DNA of 64,000 nucleotides from an uncultured Gammaproteobacteria bacterium (GTDB taxonomy: Bacteria; Pseudomonadota; Gammaproteobacteria; UBA6429; Thiohalophilaceae), in assembly GCA_913064945.1 (NCBI GenBank), contig CAJYAN010000011.1, positions 62,001 through 126,000 of the forward strand. Direction: 5' to 3'. Made by a program: the position numbers and the translations under genes. Shown one piece after another: positions 45,632 through 55,331 of the stretch. A model generated the notes under the pieces. The model was not told where the DNA came from and did not search any database. It saw nothing but the letters and a program-made list of their open reading frames with translations. Positions within the stretch are counted from its first letter, which is position 1; each line of letters starts with the position of its first letter.

Positions 45632-45958
45632 TTAAAATAACTTTGACGTGTTTTTATAGGCATTAATTGCCCCTGGCATGGGCGACTCTAGGTCCATCTT
45701 TTCAGCAAGCAGACGCTTGGCCGCCTCACCAAGGTGAATACTCTCCCGGTCCAATGAAACCACCTGGTGCAGGGTGTCCGCCAACGCCGGTAAAGCCGTC
45801 GTAATCTCAGGATGCTGGAATAAGTACTCCAGAGAGCGCTGTCGTTCGCTCTCCAGAGAGGCAAACTCCTGCCAGTCATTATTTTCTGCCAGCCGATGCA
45901 TATTTCGAGTCAGCCGCAATATCTCACTGGCGGTTTGCTCAACAGATAAAAATTTCAT
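45632..45958 (-). CDS. fliT: FliT-like flagellar chaperone
   Basis: A 108-residue, mostly helical protein in the place where FliT lies in fliD-fliS-fliT operons. FliT chaperones the cap protein FliD. Sequence conservation is low; features such as ASLESERQRSLEYLF fit the family, but the call rests mainly on position and size. It starts 27 bp after fliS. Confidence 0.75.
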   Translation of the reverse strand: MKFLSVEQTASEILRLTRNMHRLAENNDWQEFASLESERQRSLEYLFQHPEITTALPALADTLHQVVSLDRESIHLGEAAKRLLAEKMDLESPMPGAINAYKNTSKLF

Positions 45959-45984
45959 CTCAGTAGGACAATTTCAGTTGTTCA

Positions 45985-46398
45985 TCACTTTTGCGCGGCA
46001 TGCCGAATGTCGTCCGGAATTTCATCCCAGGCCCCTTTAATTGTGCGCAGCAGGGAAGCCACTTCATCCAGCAAATCCATATTATTTTCGACATTGGCTC
46101 TGGCCAGACGGCGCGTCATGTAGTCATATAAGTCGTCAAGATTTTGGGCGATTTCGCCCCCGGCCTCCAGATTCAGACTGGCACGCAAGCCGTCAATAAT
46201 CGATATTGCCCAACTGATATGGCCACCCTTTTGGGCGATCTCCTGTCGCTCCATATGTCCCTTGGCAATCGCAATTTTTTCCAGCGCACCGGCCATCAGC
46301 ATTTGTATCAGGCGATGTGGACTCGCTGCCTCTACGCTCGTGGCGACACCAACTCGATTATACTGTTGGACCGCACTATGTAATTTCGCCATGTTCAT
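45985..46398 (-). CDS. fliS: Flagellin chaperone FliS
   Basis: A 137-residue four-helix chaperone that binds unassembled flagellin. YNRVGVATSVEAASPHRLIQMLMAGAL and KGGHISWAISIIDGLRASLN are typical, as is LYDYMTRRLARANVENN. AGGAG lies before the ATG. It follows fliD by 52 bp. Confidence 0.95.
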   Translation of the reverse strand: MNMAKLHSAVQQYNRVGVATSVEAASPHRLIQMLMAGALEKIAIAKGHMERQEIAQKGGHISWAISIIDGLRASLNLEAGGEIAQNLDDLYDYMTRRLARANVENNMDLLDEVASLLRTIKGAWDEIPDDIRHAAQK

Positions 46399-46450
46399 TT
46401 TACAACTCCTCTGACAATAGGGCTGAAGTTTATTACGTTGTTACCATCAT

Positions 46451-48469
46451 TCATTTCTTGGCTGCACCGGGCAAATTGGCCAACTGACCCGCCAGATATT
46501 TGCCTGTTGATTTCATTTTTCCCACCATTTCATCGAGTGCGGTATATTGTTTTATATAACGCTGTTTCGATGTTGCGAGGCGGCGCTGCAGTTTTTCGCG
46601 TTGCGAATTGATATCCTCAATGCGCTTGTTGTAACCATCAAAGCGGGTATCCAGTATGCCCTTGCTTGACAGATAGCTATCAATCAACTTGTATAACTGC
46701 TCAGCCACACCGCGTGAAAAGACGACATCACCACGCGCGCCTTTGTTACCACCAAGCACATTGACTTCAATGCCGGCAGCATCACCATCACCTCTAACCT
46801 TCCAACCGGAGCCCTGTGCCTGTCGTCCACCCATACTGGCCTGGATATTTTTACCGGCCTCACCTTTACCATTGATCAAGCCCATGCTCAGCAACAGGAG
46901 AGGGGAAGCCGAAGTGACATCTACCCTTGAGTGGCTGCCAAAGCTATTTGATTCAAACACCAACTGGCCATTATCCTCTGCAACCGTCACCGCCAGCTTC
47001 TTCTGTACAAGATTAGCGTCCGCATTTAGCTGAAGTTGAATCTGATTTACCAATTCCTCTGCATTATTATACGAGCCATTTTTAAGGCGAAGTGGACCCG
47101 TCTTTGTACCATCGACAACCAGCTGAAATGAATTGTTTTTGTCATCAATCGTGATGGGAAACTTTATTGGCAGGGCCGCACGATAATATCCATGGGTCGG
47201 TTTTGCATTGACAACTAATGAATACCGCCCTGATTTGCTCTTATCGCTTGCACCGGTAAACTGGGTAAGCGGGTCCGAGGTGTTTCCATAACGAGAAAAC
47301 ATATGCAGGACTTCATCAAGTTTATCGTCAACGGCCTTTTGCAATTGGCCTTCATTGAGTGACAAATGCCCGTCACGGTCGGTATCGATACCAATACCGG
47401 ACAAAGAAGTATATTTCTCGTTGACGTTGGAAAAATCTGTCCCCAATAAACGCCTTATCTGACTTGCCACGCCTCGAATTGAGGCATCACCGGACAGAGG
47501 GCCTGCCTTGCCCGACTTGGGGTCATAGCTGGTCAGGTCATCAATGTTTTTTAATAGCGCATTGTAGGCCGTGACGAAGCCCTTGATCGATTCTGTTACC
47601 CCTGCCCGATCAAAGGCGGTTTCGACCTCAACCGGCTTGCCTTTGGTAAGTTGTTTTACATTGAGACTGACGCCATCGATCACCTGGCTAACATTGTTTG
47701 TCGGGCTCTCCACCTTTATACCATCAATGATCAGGTGTGCGTTTTGTGCCTCGGCAGTAACACTCAGATTATTACCTTTATTAAGTGTTCCTGCAGGATC
47801 ATAGGCGAGGCTCGATAGCCCGAAGACATCGGCATTTTTTCCATCATCATCGTCAACTTTGATGCGAATAGCACGATTCTCGCCCGTTAGCTTCGAGGTC
47901 AGCACCAGGCGATGTCCGACACCATCGTTTATAATCGAGGCCTGTACCCCAAAATCGGCCTTATTGATTAACCGCTGCACGCCTTTTAGATTGCTATTGT
48001 TTTGATCGACGGTAATGCGATGCGGCAACTGGCTGCCATCGGGCGTAAAGGCCTTCGTCTTCGGGTCGACGGAGCCAAATTGAAAGGTGAGTGTGCCAGT
48101 ACCGATGGATAACGTATCCGAGTCATACGCATCCGAGGCCAGGCGCTGTGCCTGTGCCAACTGTTTGACTTCGATATTGAATTTTCCTTGCTGGGCGCCA
48201 GGTTTGGCCGTCACTGCCAGGACATCGTCGTCACTGGAAGAGGCCTTAACGCTCTGCAAGGTATCGGCGTCACGCAGCTTGGTTGTGGAGCTTTGAAAAT
48301 CTGCCAGGGCGCTCTTGAAAGTCCCCAGGGATGAGAGTTGTGTCTGGATGACCGCCTCCTTGCGGTCCAGACGCATTTTTACCGGATCACCCTCTGCGGC
48401 AACAAGCTTCTTGACGAGCCCCTGCACGTCAATGCCATTGCTTATCCCCGCAGAAGTCGGGTCTATCAT
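46451..48469 (-). CDS. fliD: Flagellar filament cap protein FliD
   Basis: A 672-residue cap protein. The N-terminal D0 part is SAGISNGIDVQGLVKKLVAAEGDPV, the C-terminal one is FDGYNKRIEDINSQREKLQRRL, and between lie exposed variable domains. It is larger than the ~470 residues of enteric FliD, owing to insertions in the middle. It has its own sigma54-type promoter in the flaG-fliD gap. Confidence 0.93.
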   Translation of the reverse strand: MIDPTSAGISNGIDVQGLVKKLVAAEGDPVKMRLDRKEAVIQTQLSSLGTFKSALADFQSSTTKLRDADTLQSVKASSSDDDVLAVTAKPGAQQGKFNIEVKQLAQAQRLASDAYDSDTLSIGTGTLTFQFGSVDPKTKAFTPDGSQLPHRITVDQNNSNLKGVQRLINKADFGVQASIINDGVGHRLVLTSKLTGENRAIRIKVDDDDGKNADVFGLSSLAYDPAGTLNKGNNLSVTAEAQNAHLIIDGIKVESPTNNVSQVIDGVSLNVKQLTKGKPVEVETAFDRAGVTESIKGFVTAYNALLKNIDDLTSYDPKSGKAGPLSGDASIRGVASQIRRLLGTDFSNVNEKYTSLSGIGIDTDRDGHLSLNEGQLQKAVDDKLDEVLHMFSRYGNTSDPLTQFTGASDKSKSGRYSLVVNAKPTHGYYRAALPIKFPITIDDKNNSFQLVVDGTKTGPLRLKNGSYNNAEELVNQIQLQLNADANLVQKKLAVTVAEDNGQLVFESNSFGSHSRVDVTSASPLLLLSMGLINGKGEAGKNIQASMGGRQAQGSGWKVRGDGDAAGIEVNVLGGNKGARGDVVFSRGVAEQLYKLIDSYLSSKGILDTRFDGYNKRIEDINSQREKLQRRLATSKQRYIKQYTALDEMVGKMKSTGKYLAGQLANLPGAAKK

Positions 48470-48552
48470 TTCGCTACCTCGTCACCATTCGTTACTGACT
48501 ATACCGGTAGGACAGCAGCATACTCTGCCACCGGTGAACAATACTGGTGATA

Positions 48553-48568
48553 TGCAAATCCAGTACCA
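48553..48568 (-). promoter_or_regulatory. Candidate sigma54 promoter of fliD
   Basis: On the minus strand TGGTAC-N5-TTGCA lies 84 bp upstream of fliD, with correct GG-to-GC spacing. The -24 box differs from TGGCAC at one base. Confidence 0.65.
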
Positions 48569-48570
48569 AT

Positions 48571-48981
48571 CTAGGCCTTAATCTCCAGCAGCATACCCTT
48601 TTGGGCACTCTCCAGACTCTCCGCCAGACGGCGGGACAAGGCCAGTATTTCCTCAGACGGGATCTGGCGTATTACCGTATTACTATTCGCATCAATAACC
48701 TTGACAACAACGCGGCCAGTCACATCATCCACCTGAAAATCCAGGTTTCGACGCGAGCTCTGTACATAGTCTTTCAAATCGCTTACCACGCGATCGACCG
48801 CTTCCTTTGAAACCTTAACATGGTCGTTTGTGGCACTACGTACGGCAGCAAGCCGTTCATTGGCAACCGCTTGCCCCTGACTCCCGGCAACATTTGTTGC
48901 TGTTGCTGCTGTCGTAGGGCTACTACCCGCGTTACCTTGCGCGGCCAGCGAAGTCAGACTACTCATCATGTCTGTGGCCAT
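48571..48981 (-). CDS. flaG: FlaG family protein
   Basis: A 136-residue protein of the FlaG family (filament-length related). The N-terminal half is low-complexity Ala/Thr/Gly. The conserved C-terminal part has LDFQVDDVTGRVVVKVIDANSNTVIRQIPSEEIL. GAGGTGA precedes the ATG. It sits between fliC and fliD as in Vibrio and Pseudomonas. Confidence 0.9.
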   Translation of the reverse strand: MATDMMSSLTSLAAQGNAGSSPTTAATATNVAGSQGQAVANERLAAVRSATNDHVKVSKEAVDRVVSDLKDYVQSSRRNLDFQVDDVTGRVVVKVIDANSNTVIRQIPSEEILALSRRLAESLESAQKGMLLEIKA

Positions 48982-49005
48982 AACGTCACCTCATGCGGTG
49001 AATGG

Positions 49006-49032
49006 GACAGGCCTCCACGATAGAGACCTGTC
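49006..49032 (-). terminator. Stem-loop after fliC
   Basis: GACAGGTCTC / GAGGCCTGTC (one G-U pair) with a 7-nt loop, in the 64-bp gap between fliC and flaG. There is no T run after it, so it may stabilise the fliC mRNA or only reduce read-through into flaG. Confidence 0.5.
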
Positions 49033-49045
49033 ACCATTATATCGC

Positions 49046-50479
49046 TTATTTCAATAAGGTTAGAACGTTCTGCGGAGCCACATTGGCCTGGGCAAGCATG
49101 GCAACACCAGCTTGCTGCAGGATTTGTGCCCGCGTCAGATTGGCTGTCTCTTGCGAGAAGTCAGCGTCACGGACACGTGAACGTGCTGCACTGAGGTTTT
49201 CGGAGTTGGTGGTCAGATTCGAGATGGTCGAACCGAATCGACTCTGAACCGCACCAAACTTCGCCCGTTGGTTATTCACCGTGGCCAGCGCCGCATCAAC
49301 CGTTGCCAGAGCGACGTTGGCACCCTTCACTGAACTAATATCGATGTTCTGTACCGAGTTCAGGTTGGAGGCCTCCTGCGCATTTGTCAGTGTTGAGTTG
49401 GCCGTACCCGCCACACCAAAAGACTTGATGGAGTCAAAGGTGACCTGACCGGTGATAACAGCGGTATCGGCATTCGCATCGGCACTCAGAGTCGCCGTAC
49501 CGCCGACAACTACATTACCGGCATTCGCATTCGCCGTATCCATCAGGGTAATGTTATTACCCGTGCTGTTATTCAGGATCAGGCTCTTGCCGTCACCACT
49601 GACACGGGCAGTAACACCGGTTTTTGACGCGATGTCGTTAAATGCGGTAACCGCACCAGCCAGACCATCGTTACCTTCGGTACCGCTAAGGGTAAAGGAG
49701 ATATTGGTGGCTTGATCATTGTCCGACTTAACAGACAGTGCATAGGCCCCTGCCGCACTAAACTGAATGCCCGTTTCCGTCTCGGCAAAAGAGGTGACGC
49801 CAGTTTCACTACTCTTGGAGTTCACCAGGTTGGCGATATCTTTGGCACTGGCATTTGGGTCCACCTGCAGCTCACGGCTACCGAGATAACCGCTGACTTT
49901 CAGATTTTCACCCTGTGCTGTACGCGCCGCGCTAGCGGCAGACGTCGCTGCCCCGGACACACGGTAGTCGCCATACTGCGAAGTACGGAAGTTGCTGGTC
50001 GTGGTCTGAATCGTCTGGTTGGCATTGGCACCCACCTGGAAGATGGCGGTACCAAAGGTACCGTCCAGCAGCTTCTGACCATTGAACTCAGTGTTAGTTG
50101 AGATACGATCCAGCTCCGAGACCAGCTGACCTACTTCTGACTGCAACGCCTGGCGGTCAGAGGCACTGTTTGTGGCATTGGCGGACTGTACCGACAGTTC
50201 ACGTACACGCTGTAGAATGTTGCCCGCTTCCGCCAGCGCACCTTCAGCTGTCTGTGACAAAGAGATACCATCGTTGGCGTTACGGACGGCCTGATTCAAA
50301 CCACGAATCTGTGATGTGAATCGTTCAGAAATCGCGAGACCCGCGGCATCGTCCTTCGCGCTGTTAATACGCATACCGGACGATAAACGTTGCAATGAAG
50401 TCTGTAACGCTTCTTGCGAAGAGTTCAGATTACGCTGCGAGTTCAGCGACATAATGTTGGTATTGATTACTTGAGGCAT
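49046..50479 (-). CDS. fliC: Flagellin
   Basis: A 477-residue filament subunit. The N-terminal D0/D1 reads [19 protein letters not shown] and [20 protein letters not shown]; the C-terminal D1/D0 has [20 protein letters not shown] and ends [14 protein letters not shown]. The centre (~180-370) is variable, Ala/Thr/Asn-rich. TAGGAGTG precedes the ATG. The sigma28 promoter lies ~110 bp upstream. It is the only flagellin gene in the window. Confidence 0.97.
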   Translation of the reverse strand: MPQVINTNIMSLNSQRNLNSSQEALQTSLQRLSSGMRINSAKDDAAGLAISERFTSQIRGLNQAVRNANDGISLSQTAEGALAEAGNILQRVRELSVQSANATNSASDRQALQSEVGQLVSELDRISTNTEFNGQKLLDGTFGTAIFQVGANANQTIQTTTSNFRTSQYGDYRVSGAATSAASAARTAQGENLKVSGYLGSRELQVDPNASAKDIANLVNSKSSETGVTSFAETETGIQFSAAGAYALSVKSDNDQATNISFTLSGTEGNDGLAGAVTAFNDIASKTGVTARVSGDGKSLILNNSTGNNITLMDTANANAGNVVVGGTATLSADANADTAVITGQVTFDSIKSFGVAGTANSTLTNAQEASNLNSVQNIDISSVKGANVALATVDAALATVNNQRAKFGAVQSRFGSTISNLTTNSENLSAARSRVRDADFSQETANLTRAQILQQAGVAMLAQANVAPQNVLTLLK

Positions 50480-50585
50480 TGTCGCACTCCTAAATTCGCC
50501 CTACGCGTGGTGACTGCGGGTAGGGATTCAACCTTAGCGGATATATTCGCGTCAAACTGGCAAATATTTACCGCTCCCAGAAACA

Positions 50586-50612
50586 TTTGCGTCCCGGAAA
50601 CGGCAAACTTTA
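50586..50612 (-). promoter_or_regulatory. Sigma28 promoter of fliC
   Basis: On the minus strand TAAAGTTT-N11-GACGCAAA. The -35 box is a perfect match to the FliA consensus TAAAGTTT; the -10 box matches GCCGATAA partly (5 of 8). It implies a long leader of about 100 nt. Confidence 0.75.
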
Positions 50613-50738
50613 GACACCGGCATGAAAAAGATTGCCGCCTTGGCTAAACCGGCATAATTTATAATGCATTGATTTTATTATATTTTTTTATTGTCTGGGA
50701 AATTGGACCGGAAAATAGGCCCGAGGGCTGGCCTGTAT

Positions 50739-50857
50739 GGTCCTAGGTCGGAGGTCTGAGGTCTGAGGTCTGAGGTCTGAGGTGCCAGGTGCCAGGTGCC
50801 AGGTGCCAGGTGCCAGGTGCCAGGACCTAGGACCTAGGACCTAGGACCTAGGACCTC
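50739..50857. repeat. Heptameric tandem repeat array, 17 units
   Basis: Seventeen consecutive 7-mers beginning GG, without gaps: GGTCCTA, GGTCGGA, 4 x GGTCTGA, 6 x GGTGCCA, 4 x GGACCTA, GGACCTC. It ends 11 bp before the flgL stop codon. The blocks show expansion of variant units in place, as in short tandemly repeated repetitive (STRR) DNA of some bacteria. CCTAGG-containing ends can pair with each other. Confidence 0.97.
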
Positions 50858-50868
50858 AATCCTATCTT

Positions 50869-52086
50869 TTAAAGATAATTGAAAAGCGAGATTCCCTGTA
50901 CCCGGGTAAATGCCTTTTGAGAGGCCTGGAGACCGGTGAGTTTGAGATTCAGGCGGCTGACCGCCTCCCCATAGTCCAGGTCCTGAACATTGGAGAGAAT
51001 TTCTTTGATCTGAACTTTATAGGCCGAGTTAATCTTTTCCTGGCTATCCATGGCATTCAACCTGGCACCCACGTTGGAGCGGATCTCCAGTATCCTGCCC
51101 AACCCCTGGTCCAGATTAGTAATCACCCGGTTCATCTCATTGTGCAGGCTGGCAAGCTCTGCCGGTGTACCTCGCCCCTTTCGCAGTGCCTGGGTAAAGT
51201 TATCCAGGGTCGTAAAGATATCCTGACTGTAACTGGGACGAACGACAAAAAAATCACCGGCTTCCGGATCACCTTTGACAAAGGTGTGAATCCCCTTGAA
51301 ATCAATGGCATCACCTTCAACATAGACTCTGGGCTTAACCACCTGCTCACCTTTGTCATTGATGACGCTATAGGTCATCGGTTGATTCGGGTCGAGGGAT
51401 TGCTTGCGATCAAAGACTATCGCGTATGTCTGCTTATCATAATTACCGGAGATGGTCCCTGGATCGATCACACCAGAACCCTTATTCCCCTTGTAGTCCA
51501 GCGTGACAAAACTACCATTGCCCTCGCGGATAGAACGAAAGACATCCGTACCCGAGTCATTGCTGGGGATGCGACGCTTAGGACCTATCTGGATAAAACG
51601 TTGCGTGTCATCTCCGTGATATTCAAACTTGCCATGTTCATTACGAACAAACGGCTTAAATCGACTTTTAGAACCCGCGAATAAAAACTCTCCTGAACTA
51701 TCCGTCGTGTTGGCAAGGCCGAGCAATTCCTTACCGAGCTGATCGATTTCTTCTGCAATAAAAGAACGGGTTTCATTTGTTTGCGAACCATTGTTTCCCT
51801 GAATCGCCAGTTCACGGGCACGTTGCAGGACATCAACGGCATTCGCCAGGACACCTTCTTCAACAGACAGATGAGAGCGTGCGCTATTAATGTTTGACTG
51901 TAATTGATCGGTGATATGCATGGTGTCATTCAAGTTGACAACTTTGGAAGCGCCAACAGGGTCATCCGAGGGCTTGAATATTTTTTTACCGGTGGCCACC
52001 TGTTGCTGCACGGCACTCAGTTTTGCCTGTTGTTCCAGCATCGAATTGATCGCCATGAGCTGAGTTTGATTAGAGGAGACGCGCAT
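50869..52086 (-). CDS. flgL: Flagellar hook-filament junction protein FlgL
   Basis: A 405-residue flagellin-like junction protein (HAP3). N-terminal MRVSSNQTQLMAINSMLEQQ and KIFKPSDDPVGASKVVNL are typical; the C-terminus ends LTGLQASQKAFTRVQGISLFNYL-like. The centre is a variable exposed domain. It follows flgK by 9 bp. Confidence 0.95.
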   Translation of the reverse strand: MRVSSNQTQLMAINSMLEQQAKLSAVQQQVATGKKIFKPSDDPVGASKVVNLNDTMHITDQLQSNINSARSHLSVEEGVLANAVDVLQRARELAIQGNNGSQTNETRSFIAEEIDQLGKELLGLANTTDSSGEFLFAGSKSRFKPFVRNEHGKFEYHGDDTQRFIQIGPKRRIPSNDSGTDVFRSIREGNGSFVTLDYKGNKGSGVIDPGTISGNYDKQTYAIVFDRKQSLDPNQPMTYSVINDKGEQVVKPRVYVEGDAIDFKGIHTFVKGDPEAGDFFVVRPSYSQDIFTTLDNFTQALRKGRGTPAELASLHNEMNRVITNLDQGLGRILEIRSNVGARLNAMDSQEKINSAYKVQIKEILSNVQDLDYGEAVSRLNLKLTGLQASQKAFTRVQGISLFNYL

Positions 52087-52095
52087 TTTTAATTT

Positions 52096-54225
52096 TTACC
52101 TGAAAGCCGCGATAAGGGCTTCAAACATTTTATTGGCCGACGCCATGGCCTGGGCATTGGCCTGATAAAGTTTCTGAAAACGAAGCATATTTGCTGCCTC
52201 CTCATCCATGTTGACACCTGAAATAGATTCACGACGCTCCGTTGCCTGGTCGAGCAGCAACTTCTGCGCCTTGCTATTGACTTCCAGTTCATGCGTTTTA
52301 CTGCCCACGCGGGAAACCAGTTGTGAATAGATCTGAGAGTAGTTTGAAGTACCATTCGCCAGTGTTGGTTTATCCTGCAGGCTGGCCAATTGCAGGATAT
52401 TTTTATTATCCCCCACACCATTTTTATTGAACTCGACCCGAAACATATCGCCCTTGTGCGGGTCACCGGCAATGCGTATCCGAAACTTAGAATTGACCCC
52501 ACCCAATGCGGGAAACAGGTCTACCCCCTGTTTTCCGTCATACGGTATCGACGTCTGCACCACCGGTGCGTCTTTTTCAGGATGGTCATCATGTTCACCT
52601 CGGTCATCCGCTTTTATGCCGTCAGTCGCGGAACTGTTCGCCGCCGCCCCTTCCTGCTTTATGGCGTTTTCGGATACCGCACGCTGTTCATCACCGGGTG
52701 CCTGGACAATCTTCGATGCCGGAATAGCCTTACCCGTATTATCCAGCACCTCAAAGTTGTGATCATCTAAAAAACGAATAACAAACGGTGGCTTTAGTTT
52801 TGCTTCCGATGCCAGAGAAAATCCCGGCATGCTGTGATCGAGTGAATCAGCCGGTAGAATCTCTGCCGTGCCAAGATTATTAACGGATGCCTCGGTCCGT
52901 AGAGGTGAGGCGGCCGCAATTTTAATGACGTCGTTGATGGCTACACCAAATTTTTGTGCACCGTCGCGTGTTGGACGAATCTCAAAGGTATCTCCATCCT
53001 GAATGTTGCTACCACGCAGTTTAGAGATTGAGAAACCTTCACTGGTAATGTCCTGTGGCAGTGACTTGTATCGGCCGACCACGGTATCGTCATTCATACG
53101 CAGTAACGTATAAATACCCTGACGATAAATAAGCTGGTAGTCACTCGTCGTCAGTTTGTCAGAATCAATGATTTTCGTTGTTAGCTCTGTATCACCTTTA
53201 TTCTTGACATTTGGTAACGCAACGGGCGCGGTCTTGTCGGCCTCTTTAAAAAAATCACCCCCCATTTCACTTTTCAGGTCCATCCCCAGACGATGCTGTT
53301 CATTGAATGTCTTCGAGACGCCAATGGCAATCAGACCCAGTTCATTCTGAGCCGTATCCAACACATCGTTACGAAATTGTAGTAGGCCACCAAGAGAACC
53401 TCCTTTGATGAAACGGGTAATCGTGGAGTCACCTCCAGAGCCTTTAAAGACAACATCTACCTGCGATGGATCATAACCACCACTACGCACTTCAATCTGG
53501 GAATAGTCATCTCCGACCACCAGTGTCTGGCCATTGCCAATGAAAACATTTAAGCGTCCGTCATCCTGTTCAGAAACTCGCACGGAGGCTTTTTCAGATA
53601 ACTGCTGTACCAAACGATCCCGCTGATCAAGCAGGTCATTGGGCGATGCCCCGCCGACTTCCTTGGCAATAATAATCGTGTGATTGATTTTGGCGATGGC
53701 CTTGGCCAGGTCATTGACCTCTACCGCCGTCTGGCGCATATCTTTAGTGACATTATTTCGCAGACTCTCGAATCGCCCGTTAATATAAGAAAAACGATCC
53801 GCTAATGAATTTGCCTGCGACAGCATCACCTGACGTGCCGAGGTAGAGGAAGGGTCATCAGACACACCATTAACCGCTGAAAAAAAGCTCTGTAGCGACG
53901 GCGACAACCCGGCTTCGGGGTCGGCCAGCATATTATCGACCTGGCTGGTATAGTCATGGTATGTCTTCAGCGCATTACTGCTGGCCGTGGTATCGCGCAT
54001 CTCATTAACCACAAAGCCATCATAGACCCGGCGAACATTGGCAACCTGTACCCCGGTGCCAATAGCACCGTTGCCAGCCATCTGCGGGTTACGTGCGACC
54101 AGGTCGACACGCTGCCGTGAATAACCCTCTGTCGTCGCATTGGCAATGTTATGCCCGGTCGTACTCAAGGCACGTTGTGCCGCCAGTGCCCCTGAGACAC
54201 CAATGTTGAGCATATCACCCGCCAT
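52096..54225 (-). CDS. flgK: Flagellar hook-associated protein FlgK
   Basis: A 709-residue junction protein (HAP1). The N-terminal rod-type motif is ALSTTGHNIANATTEGYSRQRV, and the C-terminal part has GVNMDEEAANMLRFQKLYQA. It is somewhat longer than enteric FlgK (~550), with a charged insertion (GIKADDRGEHDDHPEKDAP) around residue 560. GGAGGTG precedes the ATG. Confidence 0.95.
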   Translation of the reverse strand: MAGDMLNIGVSGALAAQRALSTTGHNIANATTEGYSRQRVDLVARNPQMAGNGAIGTGVQVANVRRVYDGFVVNEMRDTTASSNALKTYHDYTSQVDNMLADPEAGLSPSLQSFFSAVNGVSDDPSSTSARQVMLSQANSLADRFSYINGRFESLRNNVTKDMRQTAVEVNDLAKAIAKINHTIIIAKEVGGASPNDLLDQRDRLVQQLSEKASVRVSEQDDGRLNVFIGNGQTLVVGDDYSQIEVRSGGYDPSQVDVVFKGSGGDSTITRFIKGGSLGGLLQFRNDVLDTAQNELGLIAIGVSKTFNEQHRLGMDLKSEMGGDFFKEADKTAPVALPNVKNKGDTELTTKIIDSDKLTTSDYQLIYRQGIYTLLRMNDDTVVGRYKSLPQDITSEGFSISKLRGSNIQDGDTFEIRPTRDGAQKFGVAINDVIKIAAASPLRTEASVNNLGTAEILPADSLDHSMPGFSLASEAKLKPPFVIRFLDDHNFEVLDNTGKAIPASKIVQAPGDEQRAVSENAIKQEGAAANSSATDGIKADDRGEHDDHPEKDAPVVQTSIPYDGKQGVDLFPALGGVNSKFRIRIAGDPHKGDMFRVEFNKNGVGDNKNILQLASLQDKPTLANGTSNYSQIYSQLVSRVGSKTHELEVNSKAQKLLLDQATERRESISGVNMDEEAANMLRFQKLYQANAQAMASANKMFEALIAAFR

Positions 54226-54266
54226 GGCGCACCTCCGTGACCTTCATGCGGCTTGCATCCATGTAG

Positions 54267-55217
54267 TTAGGCGCGGATATCATGTTGCACCTGTTTTAGC
54301 TGTGAGCGAAAACTATCACGGTCGACAATATTCAGAATTTTGTCTGCATAACGTGGATCGGTCGCATAGCCGGCGGCATGAAGCTGTTTAACAAAGTCGC
54401 TGGAATTATCCGCGTCGAGTGCCGTTTGATAGCGCGCATGACTCTTCAGGAAGTGAACATAATCATTAAAACTATCGGCGAAGGAGTCATAGGCACGAAA
54501 ACGCGCTATCTCGCGCCGGGCACTGCCGCCGTCGTATTCCAGAGTGTTCACCGCAACACTGGGGCCATGCCAGCTCGCATCCGCCTTAATATTAAAAAGA
54601 TTATGACTGCTGTTTCCCTTGGTATCGTGATTGATTGCCTGTCCCCAACCTGTCTCCAACGCGGCCTGCGCGATGAGCACACCAGGGTCAACACCCAGTT
54701 CACTGGCGGCCTGCTGGGCATGTGGCCAGAGTTGCCGCACGAAGGCCTGTGGTGATGTAAATGACACTGGTGTAGATGGCGCCGCAGGTGCTGGGGGTGC
54801 TGCAAACGTTTGCCGCTGTAGTGGTTTGAGCGGCAAGTTATGCACAGTACCTGCTGCCGTGGGCAGTTTTTTCTGTGGCGCATCATCCACTGCTTTTGCA
54901 GCGTTGCTGGCCGGAACATAGGCACGCATTTGCCGCACCAGGGCCTCGGCCAGACCAATCCCCTTTTGTTCAGACATGTTCAGTGAGATTTGTTTATCAA
55001 ACATGTCCCGATATAACTTACTGTTATCATTATCAAAAAGTGGATTCCCAAAGCTCGCTTTACGCATACTTTTGAGCATCATTTGAATAAACACACCCTC
55101 GAATTGCCTGGCAACCTGTTGCAGCGCCTGCTGCGGGTTTTTCCTGGCGAGATGTTTCATCTCGGCAAATCCGGAGAACTGGGTATATATTCCTGCCGAT
55201 GTGGGTTGTGCTTGCAT
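54267..55217 (-). CDS. flgJ: Flagellar rod cap and muramidase FlgJ
   Basis: A 316-residue bifunctional protein. Residues ~25-100 form the rod-binding cap (FEGVFIQMMLKSMRKA). Residues ~160-315 form an N-acetylglucosaminidase with its catalytic Glu in QAALETGWGQAI and a conserved YDSFADSFNDYVHFL. A Pro/Ala linker joins them. It starts a new transcription unit: a terminator and a sigma54 site lie just upstream. Confidence 0.95.
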   Translation of the reverse strand: MQAQPTSAGIYTQFSGFAEMKHLARKNPQQALQQVARQFEGVFIQMMLKSMRKASFGNPLFDNDNSKLYRDMFDKQISLNMSEQKGIGLAEALVRQMRAYVPASNAAKAVDDAPQKKLPTAAGTVHNLPLKPLQRQTFAAPPAPAAPSTPVSFTSPQAFVRQLWPHAQQAASELGVDPGVLIAQAALETGWGQAINHDTKGNSSHNLFNIKADASWHGPSVAVNTLEYDGGSARREIARFRAYDSFADSFNDYVHFLKSHARYQTALDADNSSDFVKQLHAAGYATDPRYADKILNIVDRDSFRSQLKQVQHDIRA

Positions 55218-55253
55218 GCATTTTCTCAGTTTTCAATTACTTAACCAGATAAA

Positions 55254-55269
55254 TGCAAAAGGCTTGCCA
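55254..55269 (-). promoter_or_regulatory. Sigma54 promoter of flgJKL
   Basis: On the minus strand TGGCAAG-CCTT-TTGCA, matching TGGCACG-N4-TTGCW at all but one base. It lies 37 bp before flgJ and 6 bp from the terminator region that closes flgI. Confidence 0.85.
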
Positions 55270-55274
55270 AGGTC

Positions 55275-55304
55275 GAATTAAAAACGCCGGTAGAATACCG
55301 GCGT
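55275..55304 (-). terminator. Intrinsic terminator after flgI
   Basis: A perfect 9-bp GC-rich stem ACGCCGGTA / TACCGGCGT with a 3-nt loop, followed on the minus strand by TTTTAATT. It separates flgB-I from flgJKL. Confidence 0.9.
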
Positions 55305-55331
55305 AGTAACGCGTTAAGGATTGCGGCCTGC

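Noticed and set aside
50781-50822. Repeated TGGCAC on the minus strand as sigma54 -24 boxes
   Set aside because: They are the heptamer GGTGCCA read in reverse. No TTGC lies at -12 spacing from any of them.
50739-50857. CRISPR array
   Set aside because: Units are 7 bp with no spacers, and no cas genes are present.
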